A stretch of DNA of 57,847 nucleotides from Atopobiaceae bacterium (GCA_017545665.1 JAFWKQ010000100.1:1-57847), one strand, 5' to 3'; counted from the first letter of the stretch, positions 14,103 to 22,731 are shown. Numbers and translations: made by a program. The notes: a model not told the origin generated them from the sequence alone.

Positions 14103-14224
14103 CAAACGAAAATAACCGCGATATTCGCGCGAGAAATGCCGTTTGTTCGGGTTTGGACCAGGCAAAAGCCAAACAAGCGGCGAATCTCGCGCTTTCCTGG
14201 TTCTATTTTTCCGTTTGTTCGGGT
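14095..14224. repeat. Third copy of the four-arm element (ACCCGAACAAACGG family)
   Basis: Four arms with centres 44, 28 and 44 bp apart: a degenerate forward arm overlapping the DUF3990 stop codon (14095-14108), CCGTTTGTTCGGGT at 14139, a degenerate forward arm AGCCAAACAAGCGG at 14167, and CCGTTTGTTCGGGT at 14211. The geometry equals that of the two copies near 3.2 kb while the inner sequence differs. Confidence 0.85.
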
Positions 14225-14269
14225 TTTCACAAGGGAGCAAGGCGGCAAAACCTGGATCAGAAAAACCCC

Positions 14270-14298
14270 TTGCACAAGACGATTGCATAGGGTAAAGT
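14270..14298 (+). promoter_or_regulatory. Promoter of tRNA-Asn (TTGCAC-17-TAAAGT)
   Basis: A -35 box TTGCAC (14270-14275) and -10 box TAAAGT (14293-14298) are separated by exactly 17 bp. Transcription would begin near 14305, about 18 nt before the mature tRNA 5' end. Confidence 0.7.
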
Positions 14299-14322
14299 AT
14301 CTACTCGTGCGCAACACACCAT

Positions 14323-14397
14323 TCCCCGGTGGCGCAGTGGTAGCGCAGTGGACTGTTAATCCATGTGTCGCTGGTTCGAATCCAGCCCGGGGAGCCA
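14323..14397 (+). tRNA. tRNA-Asn (GUU anticodon)
   Basis: A 75-nt cloverleaf including an encoded CCA end. The acceptor stem TCCCCGG pairs with CCGGGGA, the anticodon loop ACTGTTAAT has GTT at 14355-14357, the T arm contains GGTTCGAATCC, and the D-arm carries GCGCAGTGGTAGCGC. A good promoter lies upstream and a terminator just downstream, so it is a single-gene unit. Confidence 0.97.
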
Positions 14398-14406
14398 GAT
14401 TATCCA

Positions 14407-14429
14407 GGTCGGCATAGCCGGCCTTTTTT
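14407..14429 (+). terminator. Intrinsic terminator of tRNA-Asn
   Basis: GGTCGGC (14407-14413) pairs with GCCGGCC (14417-14423, one G-U pair) across a three-base loop, followed by TTTTTT. Confidence 0.8.
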
Positions 14430-14610
14430 ATTACCGTTTTCCCGAACGCCCACGCGCTTGGGCTGCGGGCCGCATGGCAAACGTACGGGCGCGAACCAAC
14501 GACTCACCTTGCCATATGCGCGCTCTTTGGGTTTTTAGTCATGCGCCAATCCGTATGCTAGAATGCAACGCGAGTTAAACGTCAATCATGCAATCTGTTG
14601 TGGAGTCAGG

Positions 14611-15429
14611 TTGGAACAGCCAATACGTGAACAAGACGGCACGCAGTCCGCATGGTATCCCGAACGTCAGAAGTCGGCCTACATCCTGCGACAGCTTGTC
14701 ACCCGCGACTTTAAGCTCAAGTACCGGCGCAGCTTCTTGGGTGTGTTGTGGAGCGTTTTGAATCCGCTTCTCATGATGCTTATCATGGCCGCGGTCTTCT
14801 CGACCATGATGCGATTCTCGTCGGACGGCATACCAAGCTATCCGCTATACATCATCCTTGGAAACGTAACCTTTAACCTCATGAGCGAAGCCACCAGTCA
14901 AGGCATGCGTTCTATCATAGACGCCGCCTCGCTGCTCAAGAAGGTTCGCATTCGTCGCTGGGTATTTCCCGTTGAGAAGGTCATGTTTGCCATGCTTAAC
15001 TTTGCCTTCTCGCTCATCGCCGTTCTTATTGTTATGTTTGCCGTGGGCGTATATCCCACGTGGACCGCGCTACTCCTTCCGCTCTTCCTCGTATACCTAG
15101 GCATGTTCTGCGTCGGGCTTTCCATGCTCTTGTCGTCGCTCTCGGTGTTTTTCCGCGACGTCATGCATCTGTGGACGGTAGTACTCACGGCATGGACGTA
15201 CGCCACGCCGCTCTTCTACCCGGTTAGCATCCTGCCCGAATGGATGCTCGCACTCGAGCGCTTTAACCCCATGTACCATTTCGTGGGCTACGTACGCGAG
15301 CTCCTGCTGTACCAACAGGTGCCTTCGATTGCGCTCAACCTCACCTGCCTGGGCTTTGGCGCGGGAATGCTAATCATAGGGCTGCTCGTGTTCCGAAAGA
15401 CCGAGCGCAAGTTCATTCTATACATCTAG
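14611..15429 (+). CDS. wzm: Polysaccharide export ABC transporter permease (Wzm/TagG type)
   Basis: An ABC2-family integral membrane protein of ~272 residues with six hydrophobic segments. The cytoplasmic N-terminus ends in LVTRDFKLKYRRSFLGVLWS, the signature of O-antigen and teichoic-acid exporters. It pairs with the ATPase encoded immediately downstream to move a lipid-linked polysaccharide across the membrane. The TTG start at 14611 is preferred because GGAGTCAGG precedes it and a -10-like TATGCTAGAAT overlaps the upstream in-frame ATG at 14563. Two glycosyltransferases follow in the same operon. Confidence 0.9.
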   Translation: MEQPIREQDGTQSAWYPERQKSAYILRQLVTRDFKLKYRRSFLGVLWSVLNPLLMMLIMAAVFSTMMRFSSDGIPSYPLYIILGNVTFNLMSEATSQGMRSIIDAASLLKKVRIRRWVFPVEKVMFAMLNFAFSLIAVLIVMFAVGVYPTWTALLLPLFLVYLGMFCVGLSMLLSSLSVFFRDVMHLWTVVLTAWTYATPLFYPVSILPEWMLALERFNPMYHFVGYVRELLLYQQVPSIALNLTCLGFGAGMLIIGLLVFRKTERKFILYI

Positions 15430-15443
15430 GGAGGGTGAGTTTC

Positions 15444-16526
15444 TTGAGCCAAAAGAGCGCATCGATCCCTTGGGTGGCAATTGCGAGCATAGACGACTCG
15501 GCATTGGAGAACGATGGTTACGTAGCCCTCAACATATCCTTTGAGGGGGCCGAGCCCGAAGAGCCTCGTTTTCTTTACAATTGGCGCAGTGGTGATGGGC
15601 TGGAACGAGGCGAGACGCCAGAGCAGCAGCTCTCGAACTTCAACTTCCTCCCGCCTCACGATGGGCGTTTTTACCTGAGCGCCCAGATAAGCACTGCCGA
15701 CGGAACCGTGCAGAACGTGGGCGAGTGGGTACTCGTGGGCGAGGACGACGGCCCCATCTTCACCCGTCCGCCAATCCCTGACGACTCCGTTGAGCCCGTC
15801 ATAGAGGTAAACGACGTGTCCATGGTGTTTAACATGGCTTCCGAGCAGTTCAACTCCCTCAAGGAGTACTTCATCGCCATCGCACGCCACGAACTCAACT
15901 TCAAGGCATTTAGGGCACTCGATCACATCTCGTTTACCGTGCGTCGCGGCGAGGCGTTTGGTCTTGTGGGGACAAACGGCTCCGGCAAGTCCACAATGCT
16001 TAAGATCATTGCGGGGGTGTTGGACGCAAGCGAGGGCAGCTGCACCGTCACGGGTTCCATCGCGCCCCTCATCGAGCTTGGCGCAGGATTCGACCTGGAC
16101 CTCACGGCACGCGAGAACATCTATCTCAATGGCGCACTTTTGGGATATCGCAAGGAGTTCATTGACGAGCACTTGCACGACATAATCGAGTTCGCCGAGC
16201 TCGAGAACTTCATGGACATGCCCTTGAAGAACTACTCGTCGGGTATGGTCGCACGCATAGCGTTTGCCATCGCCACCATTACCGAACCCGACATACTCAT
16301 CGTGGACGAAACGCTTGCCGTGGGAGACTTCCTGTTCCAACAGAAGTGCCAACGCCGCATTCAGGAGCTCGTCGGCACGGGCAACGTTACCGTGCTCTTG
16401 GTAAGCCACAGCATCGAGATGGTTGAGGGCATGTGCGACCGTGTGTGCTGGATCGAGAAGGGCAAGCAACGCATGATCGGTCCCACCGACGAGGTGTGCG
16501 CCGCATACCGCAGTCTGGGGAGGTAG
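15444..16526 (+). CDS. wzt: Polysaccharide export ABC transporter ATP-binding protein (Wzt/TagH type) with N-terminal extension
   Basis: An ABC ATPase energising the preceding permease. The nucleotide-binding domain occupies the last ~240 residues: Walker A GTNGSGKST, signature NYSSGMVARIAFA, Walker B ILIVDETLAVGD and the switch His in LLVSHSIEM, with the export-type INELGAGF-like segment IELGAGFDLDLT. About 120 residues precede it and look like a beta-rich domain (GRFYLSAQISTADGTVQNVG). Wzt proteins usually carry a C-terminal sugar-binding domain instead, which is absent here. Start is uncertain: GTG 15435 is too close to GGGAGG, so TTG 15444 is preferred. Confidence 0.9.
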   Translation: MSQKSASIPWVAIASIDDSALENDGYVALNISFEGAEPEEPRFLYNWRSGDGLERGETPEQQLSNFNFLPPHDGRFYLSAQISTADGTVQNVGEWVLVGEDDGPIFTRPPIPDDSVEPVIEVNDVSMVFNMASEQFNSLKEYFIAIARHELNFKAFRALDHISFTVRRGEAFGLVGTNGSGKSTMLKIIAGVLDASEGSCTVTGSIAPLIELGAGFDLDLTARENIYLNGALLGYRKEFIDEHLHDIIEFAELENFMDMPLKNYSSGMVARIAFAIATITEPDILIVDETLAVGDFLFQQKCQRRIQELVGTGNVTVLLVSHSIEMVEGMCDRVCWIEKGKQRMIGPTDEVCAAYRSLGR

Positions 16527-16530
16527 TGGC

Positions 16531-17607
16531 ATGGGACGAGACGACGTGGACGTAACGGTTGTGGTGCCGTGCTTCAACACGGAGCGCTTTGTGGATCAGG
16601 CTCTTGTCTGTGCCGAGCAAAACGCGTCCTGCAACATGGAGATCATTGCCATCAACGACGGGTCCACGGACGGGTCGATGGATGTCCTTCGAGCACATGC
16701 GGCACGAGACCACCGCGTACGGGTTATTGACAAGCCCAACGAAGGCTATGGCGCCACCGTGAACCGTGGCCTCGACGAGGCGCGCGGAATATACGTGGCT
16801 GTGCTCGAGCCCGATGACTACGTGCTTCCGCGCACCTACGACCGGCTCTTTGACCTTGCCTTGGCAAACGCGATGCCCGACGTGGTAAAGTCCGCCTACT
16901 GGCGAATATTGTCGGAGGACGGCGCCGACGGGATGCGAGCCTTTGGCTATTTGCATGGCAGGATAGACCGCATAAACGAGCGCATACGCCTTGAGGACGA
17001 GCCGCAGCTCATCCAATACCATCCCGCCATATGGTCTGCCCTCTATGCACGCGAGTTCCTGAATCGCGAGCGAATCCGCATGAAAGAGGTGCCTGGCGCC
17101 GGCTGGGTTGACAATCCCTTTTGCGTGGAGACGCTTGCCGCCGCTCGCTCCATCGTGTACACCGACGATGCCTACTACTGCTATCGCGAGGACCTCGCTA
17201 GCGCTTCGAGCGCCCATGCGACCTCGAGAATGATGATCGAACGATGGAACGATCGCGAGGACGTGCTTGACGCGCGCGGCGTGAGGGACGAGGGAATTCG
17301 GCGCGCGAACGCAATCGTGGGGCTGCGGTTCTTGTCAACGATGCTAAGCGACGGCGTTATGAGCGACCATGGCCTCGCGCAAGACGTGCGGAACATGGCA
17401 CATCGTATGGACCCAAGGCTGCTGCGTAGCGTAGACTGCATTAGCCCCGACGTGGTAACGCAAGCGCTTCGGCTTGGCGGACATGAGGGACACGCGCCAT
17501 CGAAGGTGCGCTACGCCAAGCATCTGGCGCAGGAGTCGGCATGGGCGCTGCGCAACAACGGCGTTCGCTTTTTGGCACACAACCTAACGCTTGCGCGAAA
17601 GCGATAA
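16531..17607 (+). CDS. Glycosyltransferase family 2
   Basis: A 358-residue GT2 (GT-A fold) enzyme. The N-terminus DVTVVVPCFNTERFVDQAL and AINDGSTDGSMDVL give the nucleotide-sugar site, and VAVLEPDDYVLPRTY the metal-binding EPDD/DxD element. It is followed by a ~200-residue C-terminal helical region without predicted membrane segments. It begins 4 bp after the ABC ATPase with a GGGAGG site and is part of the surface polysaccharide operon. The sugar transferred is not predictable from the sequence. Confidence 0.88.
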   Translation: MGRDDVDVTVVVPCFNTERFVDQALVCAEQNASCNMEIIAINDGSTDGSMDVLRAHAARDHRVRVIDKPNEGYGATVNRGLDEARGIYVAVLEPDDYVLPRTYDRLFDLALANAMPDVVKSAYWRILSEDGADGMRAFGYLHGRIDRINERIRLEDEPQLIQYHPAIWSALYAREFLNRERIRMKEVPGAGWVDNPFCVETLAAARSIVYTDDAYYCYREDLASASSAHATSRMMIERWNDREDVLDARGVRDEGIRRANAIVGLRFLSTMLSDGVMSDHGLAQDVRNMAHRMDPRLLRSVDCISPDVVTQALRLGGHEGHAPSKVRYAKHLAQESAWALRNNGVRFLAHNLTLARKR

Positions 17608-17616
17608 GGAGCAAAT

Positions 17617-19464
17617 ATGAGAGACCACACGCTTGCCAGCCTCGTGTTCGATGACGAGGGTTTCTTTGCCGAGCATCCTCAGATTGCGGTGAGGACGGTT
17701 TGCGGCTCCGCCACCTACGATGCAAACGATGGGGAGCTCGTCGCACGCGGCGATGTGGACTTTACCACCTACCTAAACGCACTCAGCATTGGCAAATGGC
17801 GCCAGTACGCAAACGTTGGCGGCGTCTGTTTGCGACTCGAGCTACGAGGAGACGCCGCTACGGTGTACGGAACGTGCCTTCGCCCTGGGTCTGCAGAGGT
17901 CGAGCGCGGTTCGGCACCGCTTGCGCGCATCGAGCCGAGCGACGATTGGCAGATGACTGACGTTTCCGTTCCCGTGCCCGAAGGGACCCACATCGTCTCG
18001 TTTGCCCTGGTAAGCGAGGGAGAGGTGCGTCTTCGGGGCGGCTCGTGGTACACGCAGGTAAACGAGGCTGCCATCAACGAAGTGCGCCTGGGCATAGCAA
18101 CCACCACGTTTCGCAAGGAGACCTACGTTACGCGCAACATCGAGGCCATACGCACCGAGCTCTTTGGTGGCAGCGACGGGGCATGCGACAAATTCCATCT
18201 CTTCGTCGTGGACAACGGCCGCACGCTGGACGCGGAGGCGCTCTCCGACAACAACGTTACCGTGATTCCCAACCCCAACGTCGGCGGGTCCGGCGGGTTT
18301 GCGCGGGGAATGATGGCAGCGCTGGACGCGGATTGCACGCACGTGCTGCTTATGGACGACGACGTGCGGGTGTTTCCCGAGAGCTTCAAGCGCACCTACA
18401 ACCTGCTGAGTCTCGTAAATGAACGCTACGCGCAGGCCTTCGTTGAGGGTGGAATGCTCAACATGGAGGACCCGAACATACTCTTCGAGGACGTGGCCAC
18501 GGTAAAGCGTGACGGCATGTACTACAGCGTGAATCGCAGCGTGCCTATAGACACGGTTGAGGGCATGGGTGCCGTGGAGGCGACTGACGTCGAGCTACCG
18601 CGCACATACGGTGCCTGGTGGTACTGTTGCATTCCCACAAGCGTCGTGCGAAGCAAGGGGCTTCCACTTCCGCTCTTCGTGCGATGCGACGACGTGGAAT
18701 ACGGCCTGCGATGCGAAGCCACCTTCATGACGATGAACGGCATCTGCGTTTGGCACGAGCGCTTTGAGGGACGGTTCAAGGGGTCGGTGGACTCATACCA
18801 GCTCACCCGCAACTTCCTCATTATGGCCGCCTGCGACAACCTCGACAAATCCATTGTGCGGGCATTCATGATGCGCTTTAGGCGCACGTTCCACATCTTC
18901 CTGCGCAGCATGAACTACGACACGTGCGACCTCATGCTGGACGGTCTTGCCGACTACCTCAAGGGACCGTCGTTCATTGCCGAGGCTGACGGAGAGAAGC
19001 TTCTTATGAAGAACGGCAAAAAGAACGAGCCGTTGGTTGACGTGGAGGAGCTCGATTCCCAAATCATCGGTGCCGCGAAGCCCGACCATCGCTATTTGGC
19101 GGCTGAGCGCGACCGGGGAATGCTCCTCAAGACACTCGAGATGATACCGCACGACAGGCACGTACTGCCCGACGTCCTTCTCTCCAAGGATCCGGCGCCC
19201 ATGTACTTTAGCAGGGGAGCGTATCCCGCGCGCAAGACCATGCGCCACTCCGTGTTGGTTGCCTATGACCGAACCGGAAAGAAGGCACACATTCGCACGA
19301 TGGACCGTGCACGGTGGGCAAGGCTTCGCGAGCGTATGCATGTGCTCATGGCGGAGTATCGCAAGCGCAACAACGAGGTGGTTGCCGAGTATCGCGACGC
19401 AATGCCGTATCTTACCTCTCGTGAGTTTTGGGAGGACTACCTGGAGCGACGTTCGGACGCATAG
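17617..19464 (+). CDS. GlfT2-like galactofuranosyltransferase (GT2)
   Basis: A 615-residue enzyme with the layout of mycobacterial GlfT2: an N-terminal beta-sandwich of ~150 residues, a GT-A domain with LGIATTTFRKE, IPNPNVGGSGGFARGM and metal-binding HVLLMDDDVRVFPES, the catalytic-type WHERFEGRF segment, and a helical C-terminus. GlfT2 polymerises galactofuranose from UDP-Galf onto a lipid-linked acceptor. Its location after a Wzm/Wzt transporter and another GT supports synthesis of a galactofuranose-containing surface glycan. GGAGC precedes the ATG. No UDP-galactopyranose mutase gene is in the window. Confidence 0.88.
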   Translation: MRDHTLASLVFDDEGFFAEHPQIAVRTVCGSATYDANDGELVARGDVDFTTYLNALSIGKWRQYANVGGVCLRLELRGDAATVYGTCLRPGSAEVERGSAPLARIEPSDDWQMTDVSVPVPEGTHIVSFALVSEGEVRLRGGSWYTQVNEAAINEVRLGIATTTFRKETYVTRNIEAIRTELFGGSDGACDKFHLFVVDNGRTLDAEALSDNNVTVIPNPNVGGSGGFARGMMAALDADCTHVLLMDDDVRVFPESFKRTYNLLSLVNERYAQAFVEGGMLNMEDPNILFEDVATVKRDGMYYSVNRSVPIDTVEGMGAVEATDVELPRTYGAWWYCCIPTSVVRSKGLPLPLFVRCDDVEYGLRCEATFMTMNGICVWHERFEGRFKGSVDSYQLTRNFLIMAACDNLDKSIVRAFMMRFRRTFHIFLRSMNYDTCDLMLDGLADYLKGPSFIAEADGEKLLMKNGKKNEPLVDVEELDSQIIGAAKPDHRYLAAERDRGMLLKTLEMIPHDRHVLPDVLLSKDPAPMYFSRGAYPARKTMRHSVLVAYDRTGKKAHIRTMDRARWARLRERMHVLMAEYRKRNNEVVAEYRDAMPYLTSREFWEDYLERRSDA

Positions 19465-19498
19465 ACAGGCGCGACGGCTATGTCGAGCACGGCGTTCG

Positions 19499-19747
19499 CA
19501 AAGTCTGTAGCGCCTCTGTCAAAGTCTGTAGCGCCTCTGTCAAAGTCTGTAGCGCCTCTGTCAAAGTCTGTAGCTCTCGCAGTGAACAATTTATAAAACC
19601 CCAGCTCAGCGGTTTACAGATTTTTGCTGTTGGTCAAAAAGCTACAGACTTTGTACGAAAGATTACAGACTTTGCGGGGCGGATTACAGACTTTGCGGGG
19701 CGGATTACAGACTTTGCGGGGCGGATTACAGACTTTGCGGGGCGGAA
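19499..19747. repeat. Two facing arrays of 21-bp tandem repeats sharing the core TACAGACTTTG
   Basis: The left array has units starting at 19499, 19520, 19541 and 19562 (last one partial), each beginning CAAAGTCTGTA. The right array has units starting at 19643, 19664, 19685, 19706 and 19727, each beginning TACAGACTTTG, the reverse complement. Period is exactly 21 bp in both. The ten bases between cores are constant within an array but differ between arrays. Together they form a large interrupted inverted repeat with a ~60-bp centre. They fill most of the 485-bp gap between the galactofuranosyltransferase and pyrR; no gene is seen there. Confidence 0.92.
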
Positions 19748-19806
19748 GAGGGGCCGTGTGGGCGAGGAACCGCGAGGGGAGGCGGCTGTCCGAATCGGAT
19801 GTCTGC

Positions 19807-19835
19807 TTTAGCACACCGCCCACTTTTGCTATAGT
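19807..19835 (+). promoter_or_regulatory. Candidate pyr operon promoter
   Basis: TATAGT (19830-19835) forms a good -10 box; TTTAGC (19807-19812) is a weak -35 box with 17-bp spacing. It lies just upstream of the leader hairpins of pyrR. Confidence 0.5.
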
Positions 19836-19850
19836 ATTCCATGACCTTTA

Positions 19851-19930
19851 AGCGCGGCACGAGAGGCCCGCAAGGCATAGCTCAAATACTCCTGGGACGC
19901 CTTGTGCCGCGCTACGCATGGCGTCTTTTT
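19851..19930 (+). promoter_or_regulatory. PyrR-type transcription attenuator leader
   Basis: Two overlapping RNA structures can form. AGCGCGGCAC (19851-19860) pairs perfectly with GTGCCGCGCT (19904-19913). Alternatively GACGCC (19896-19901) pairs with GGCGTC (19920-19925), followed at once by TTTTT, an intrinsic terminator. Each stem traps an arm of the other in its loop. CGAGAGGCC just inside the first stem resembles the GAGAGG part of the PyrR binding loop. This fits PyrR-UMP-controlled termination, as known in Bacillus. Confidence 0.65.
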
Positions 19931-19949
19931 CTTTAAGGGGGTAGGCATC

Positions 19950-20510
19950 ATGAAAAGCATGGGGCCAAAGGCAACGATCATGGACGACGTTGCCATGAGG
20001 CGCGCCGTAACGCGCATCGCCCACGAGATCCTGGAGCACAATGAGGGTGCGCAAGGGCTTGGACTCGTGGGCATCGTAAGCAGGGGAGTTCAGATCGCAC
20101 GCATCCTGAGCAGCGAGATTGCCGAAATCGAGGGCACACGCCCGCCGGTGGGGCAACTCGACATAAGCTTCTATCGCGACGACATAGGCCGCAGCATAGC
20201 GCCCGTGCTGCATGCCACGAACATCCCCTTTGACGTCAATCGACGCGACATCGTGCTGGTGGACGACGTGCTCTACACCGGTCGCACCGTACGCTCGGCG
20301 CTCGACGCGCTCATGGACATCGGGCGTCCCCGCACCGTCCAGCTTGCCGTAATGGTAGACCGCGGCCATCGCGAGCTGCCCATACGCGCCGACTACGTGG
20401 GTAAGAACGTGCCATCCTCGCGCGCAGAGGACATCCGCGTACACATTAGGGAAACCGATGGCGACAATTCGGTAACCATATGGGACAAAACGCACAAAGA
20501 GGAGGCATAG
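19950..20510 (+). CDS. pyrR: PyrR bifunctional pyr operon attenuator / uracil phosphoribosyltransferase
   Basis: A 186-residue PRTase-fold protein. The PRPP loop is DIVLVDDVLYTGRTVRSALDAL, preceded by GIVSRGVQIAR, with QLDISFYRDD and VMVDRGHRELPIRADYVG as conserved PyrR blocks. It binds the leader RNA when UMP is high and stops transcription of the operon. The start is chosen by the GGGGG site eight bases upstream. It is the first gene of pyrRBCKDF, 3 bp from pyrB, and an attenuator precedes it. Confidence 0.96.
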   Translation: MKSMGPKATIMDDVAMRRAVTRIAHEILEHNEGAQGLGLVGIVSRGVQIARILSSEIAEIEGTRPPVGQLDISFYRDDIGRSIAPVLHATNIPFDVNRRDIVLVDDVLYTGRTVRSALDALMDIGRPRTVQLAVMVDRGHRELPIRADYVGKNVPSSRAEDIRVHIRETDGDNSVTIWDKTHKEEA

Positions 20511-20513
20511 GGA

Positions 20514-21452
20514 ATGCTGTCGGTTCGACATCTCATAGACACGACGAGTCTCACGGCGGACGACATCACGCAGATTCTGGATACTGCTCGCTCGTTTGCC
20601 GAGATAAATGCACGCAAGGGCATAAAGAAGGTTCCGGCCCTGCGCGGGCGCACCATCGTGAACTTATTCCTGGAGCCGTCAACGCGTACGCGCAGCTCGT
20701 TTGAGCTGGCTGAGAAGCGCTTGTCGGCGGATACACTCAACATGGGCGGCTCCACGAGCTCGGTGGTAAAGGGCGAAAGCCTCGCAGACACCATACAGAC
20801 CATCGACGCCATGAACGTTGACATGTTCGTCGTTCGCGCACGGCTGGCTGGAACCCCCCAAAAGATAACCGAAAACACCGACGCCATTGTCATCAACGCC
20901 GGCGACGGAAAGCACCAGCATCCCACGCAGGCCATGTTGGACCTCTACACCATTCGAGAGCACTTTGGGCACCTGGATGGCCTTAAGGTTGCCATCGTGG
21001 GCGACCTCGCCCACAGCCGGGTGTGCGGCTCATTGGCCCCTGCGCTCAAGACCATGGGCGCCGAGGTGACCCTCGTGGGACCGCCAACCTTTTTGGTGGA
21101 CGACCCCACCTATTACGCCTGCCCACAAACCTCAGACCTCGACTCGGTAATCACGGATATGGACGTCGTGTACATGCTGCGCGTCCAACTCGAGCGCATG
21201 GAGGGTGCCGCAATCCCCAGCAAGCGAGAGTACAACCGTCTGTATGGCCTCGACCTGCGGCGTGAGCGTATGATGAAGGAAAACGCCATCATTTGTCATC
21301 CTGGTCCCATGAATCGCGGAATGGAGATAAACACCGAGGTGGCCGACTGCGCCCGATCGCGCATTCTTGACCAGGTGACGGCGGGCGTTGCAACCCGAAT
21401 GGCCGAGATGTACCTGCTCTTGGGAGGAGAGAACGATGGCATATCTGATTAA
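20514..21452 (+). CDS. pyrB: Aspartate carbamoyltransferase catalytic subunit
   Basis: A 312-residue enzyme joining carbamoyl phosphate and aspartate, the first committed pyrimidine step. The carbamoyl-phosphate motif is FLEPSTRTRSSFE, with HPTQAMLDLYTI, VGDLAHSRVCGS and HPGPMNRGMEI also matching. No regulatory pyrI gene is present, so control is through PyrR. The 3' end overlaps pyrC by 17 bp. Confidence 0.97.
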   Translation: MLSVRHLIDTTSLTADDITQILDTARSFAEINARKGIKKVPALRGRTIVNLFLEPSTRTRSSFELAEKRLSADTLNMGGSTSSVVKGESLADTIQTIDAMNVDMFVVRARLAGTPQKITENTDAIVINAGDGKHQHPTQAMLDLYTIREHFGHLDGLKVAIVGDLAHSRVCGSLAPALKTMGAEVTLVGPPTFLVDDPTYYACPQTSDLDSVITDMDVVYMLRVQLERMEGAAIPSKREYNRLYGLDLRRERMMKENAIICHPGPMNRGMEINTEVADCARSRILDQVTAGVATRMAEMYLLLGGENDGISD

Positions 21453-22731
21453 GGGAGCGAATGTCGTAGATCCCCAGGTTGGCCTCAACGAGGTTTGCGA
21501 CGTGCTCATTGAGGACAAAAGCATTGCGCAGGTGGGCAAAGATCTGGACGCAACTGGCGCGACGGTTGTGGATGGCGCCGGCAAATACCTGGTCCCCGGT
21601 CTCGTGGACATGCACGTGCACTTTAGGGACCCAGGCTTCGAGTATAAGGAGACCATAACAACCGGCTCGCGCGCCGCGGTTCACGGAGGCTTCACCGACG
21701 TGGCAACCATGCCCAACACCTCGCCCGTAACCGATTCGGGAGCTGAGATTCGCTATCAGATCGAGCAGGCACAGATAGCCAACTTGTGTCACGTGCGTCC
21801 CATGGGGGCCCTTACGGCGGAGCAGAAGGGCGAGTCCCTTGCCGAGATAGGCGATATGGTGGCCGAGGGCGCGTGCGCCTTTTCCGACGACGGCCATGGC
21901 GTGCAGAGCGCCGGTATGATGCGCACCTGCATGGAATACGTGAGCCAGTTCGATCGCGTCGTATGCGCTCACTGCGAGGTGGAGAGCCTCACGACCAACG
22001 GCGTAATCAACGAGGGTCGCGCGAGCACGCGCCTGGGAATGTTCGGCTGGCCTGCCCTTGGAGAAGAGCTAGAGATCATGCGCGACATCGAGCTCGCACG
22101 CATAACCGGCTGTGACTTCCACGTGTGCCATATTTCCACCGCACGCGGACTTGAGTACGTTCGTCACGCAAAGGCCGAAGGGCTGCCCGTCACCTGCGAG
22201 GTAACCCCACACCATCTGTTCCTGTGCGAGGACGACATAAACGACACCTACGACACCAATCTAAAGATGAACCCGCCCCTGCGTACTTTGGCCGATGCTG
22301 CTGCCATGCGAGAAGGCCTGCTCGACGGCTCCATTGACTGCGTCGTTACCGACCACGCGCCCCATGCCGCCCACGAGAAGGACTGCGAATGGGAGATAGC
22401 CTACTTCGGTTGCGTGGGGCTCGAGACCTCGCTTCCCCTCATGCTCGCGAACATGGTCCTGCCAGGAAAGATGAGCTGGGAGCGCATGGTTGAGGTCATG
22501 GCCGTCAATCCTCGTCGCATCCTCAGGCTTAAGCCGGTTCGGATCGAGGCGGGCTCGTCGGCAGACCTCACGCTCATAGACCCGCAAATGGTCGTGCACG
22601 TGACTCCCGAATACCTGGAGAGCAAGTCCAAGAACTCTTCCTTCTTAGGCCTCACGCTCAAGGGCTGTGCCTCCGACGTGTTCGTGGACGGACGCCAGGT
22701 TCTCGTGGGCGGCAAGGTCGTGGGAGCATGA
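21436..22731 (+). CDS. pyrC: Dihydroorotase
   Basis: A 431-residue zinc amidohydrolase that cyclises N-carbamoylaspartate to dihydroorotate. Metal-binding DMHVHFRDPGFEYKE, then ATMPNTSPVTDS, DDGHGV, CHISTARGLEYVR and the catalytic CVVTDHAPHAAHEK are present. The ATG at 21436 is chosen over an upstream codon because GGGAGGAGAGAAC precedes it. It overlaps pyrB upstream and pyrK downstream (ATGA), so translation is coupled. Confidence 0.97.
   Translation: MAYLIKGANVVDPQVGLNEVCDVLIEDKSIAQVGKDLDATGATVVDGAGKYLVPGLVDMHVHFRDPGFEYKETITTGSRAAVHGGFTDVATMPNTSPVTDSGAEIRYQIEQAQIANLCHVRPMGALTAEQKGESLAEIGDMVAEGACAFSDDGHGVQSAGMMRTCMEYVSQFDRVVCAHCEVESLTTNGVINEGRASTRLGMFGWPALGEELEIMRDIELARITGCDFHVCHISTARGLEYVRHAKAEGLPVTCEVTPHHLFLCEDDINDTYDTNLKMNPPLRTLADAAAMREGLLDGSIDCVVTDHAPHAAHEKDCEWEIAYFGCVGLETSLPLMLANMVLPGKMSWERMVEVMAVNPRRILRLKPVRIEAGSSADLTLIDPQMVVHVTPEYLESKSKNSSFLGLTLKGCASDVFVDGRQVLVGGKVVGA

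Noticed and set aside
14323..14397. tRNA-Asn as an integration site for a genomic island
   Set aside because: No integrase and no duplicated tRNA 3' end were seen nearby; downstream genes look like a normal glycan operon.
19428..19851. Open frames across the 21-bp arrays with seven-residue repeats
   Set aside because: A 21-bp period keeps any frame open; several frames on both strands are equally open, with no ribosome site or recognisable protein.
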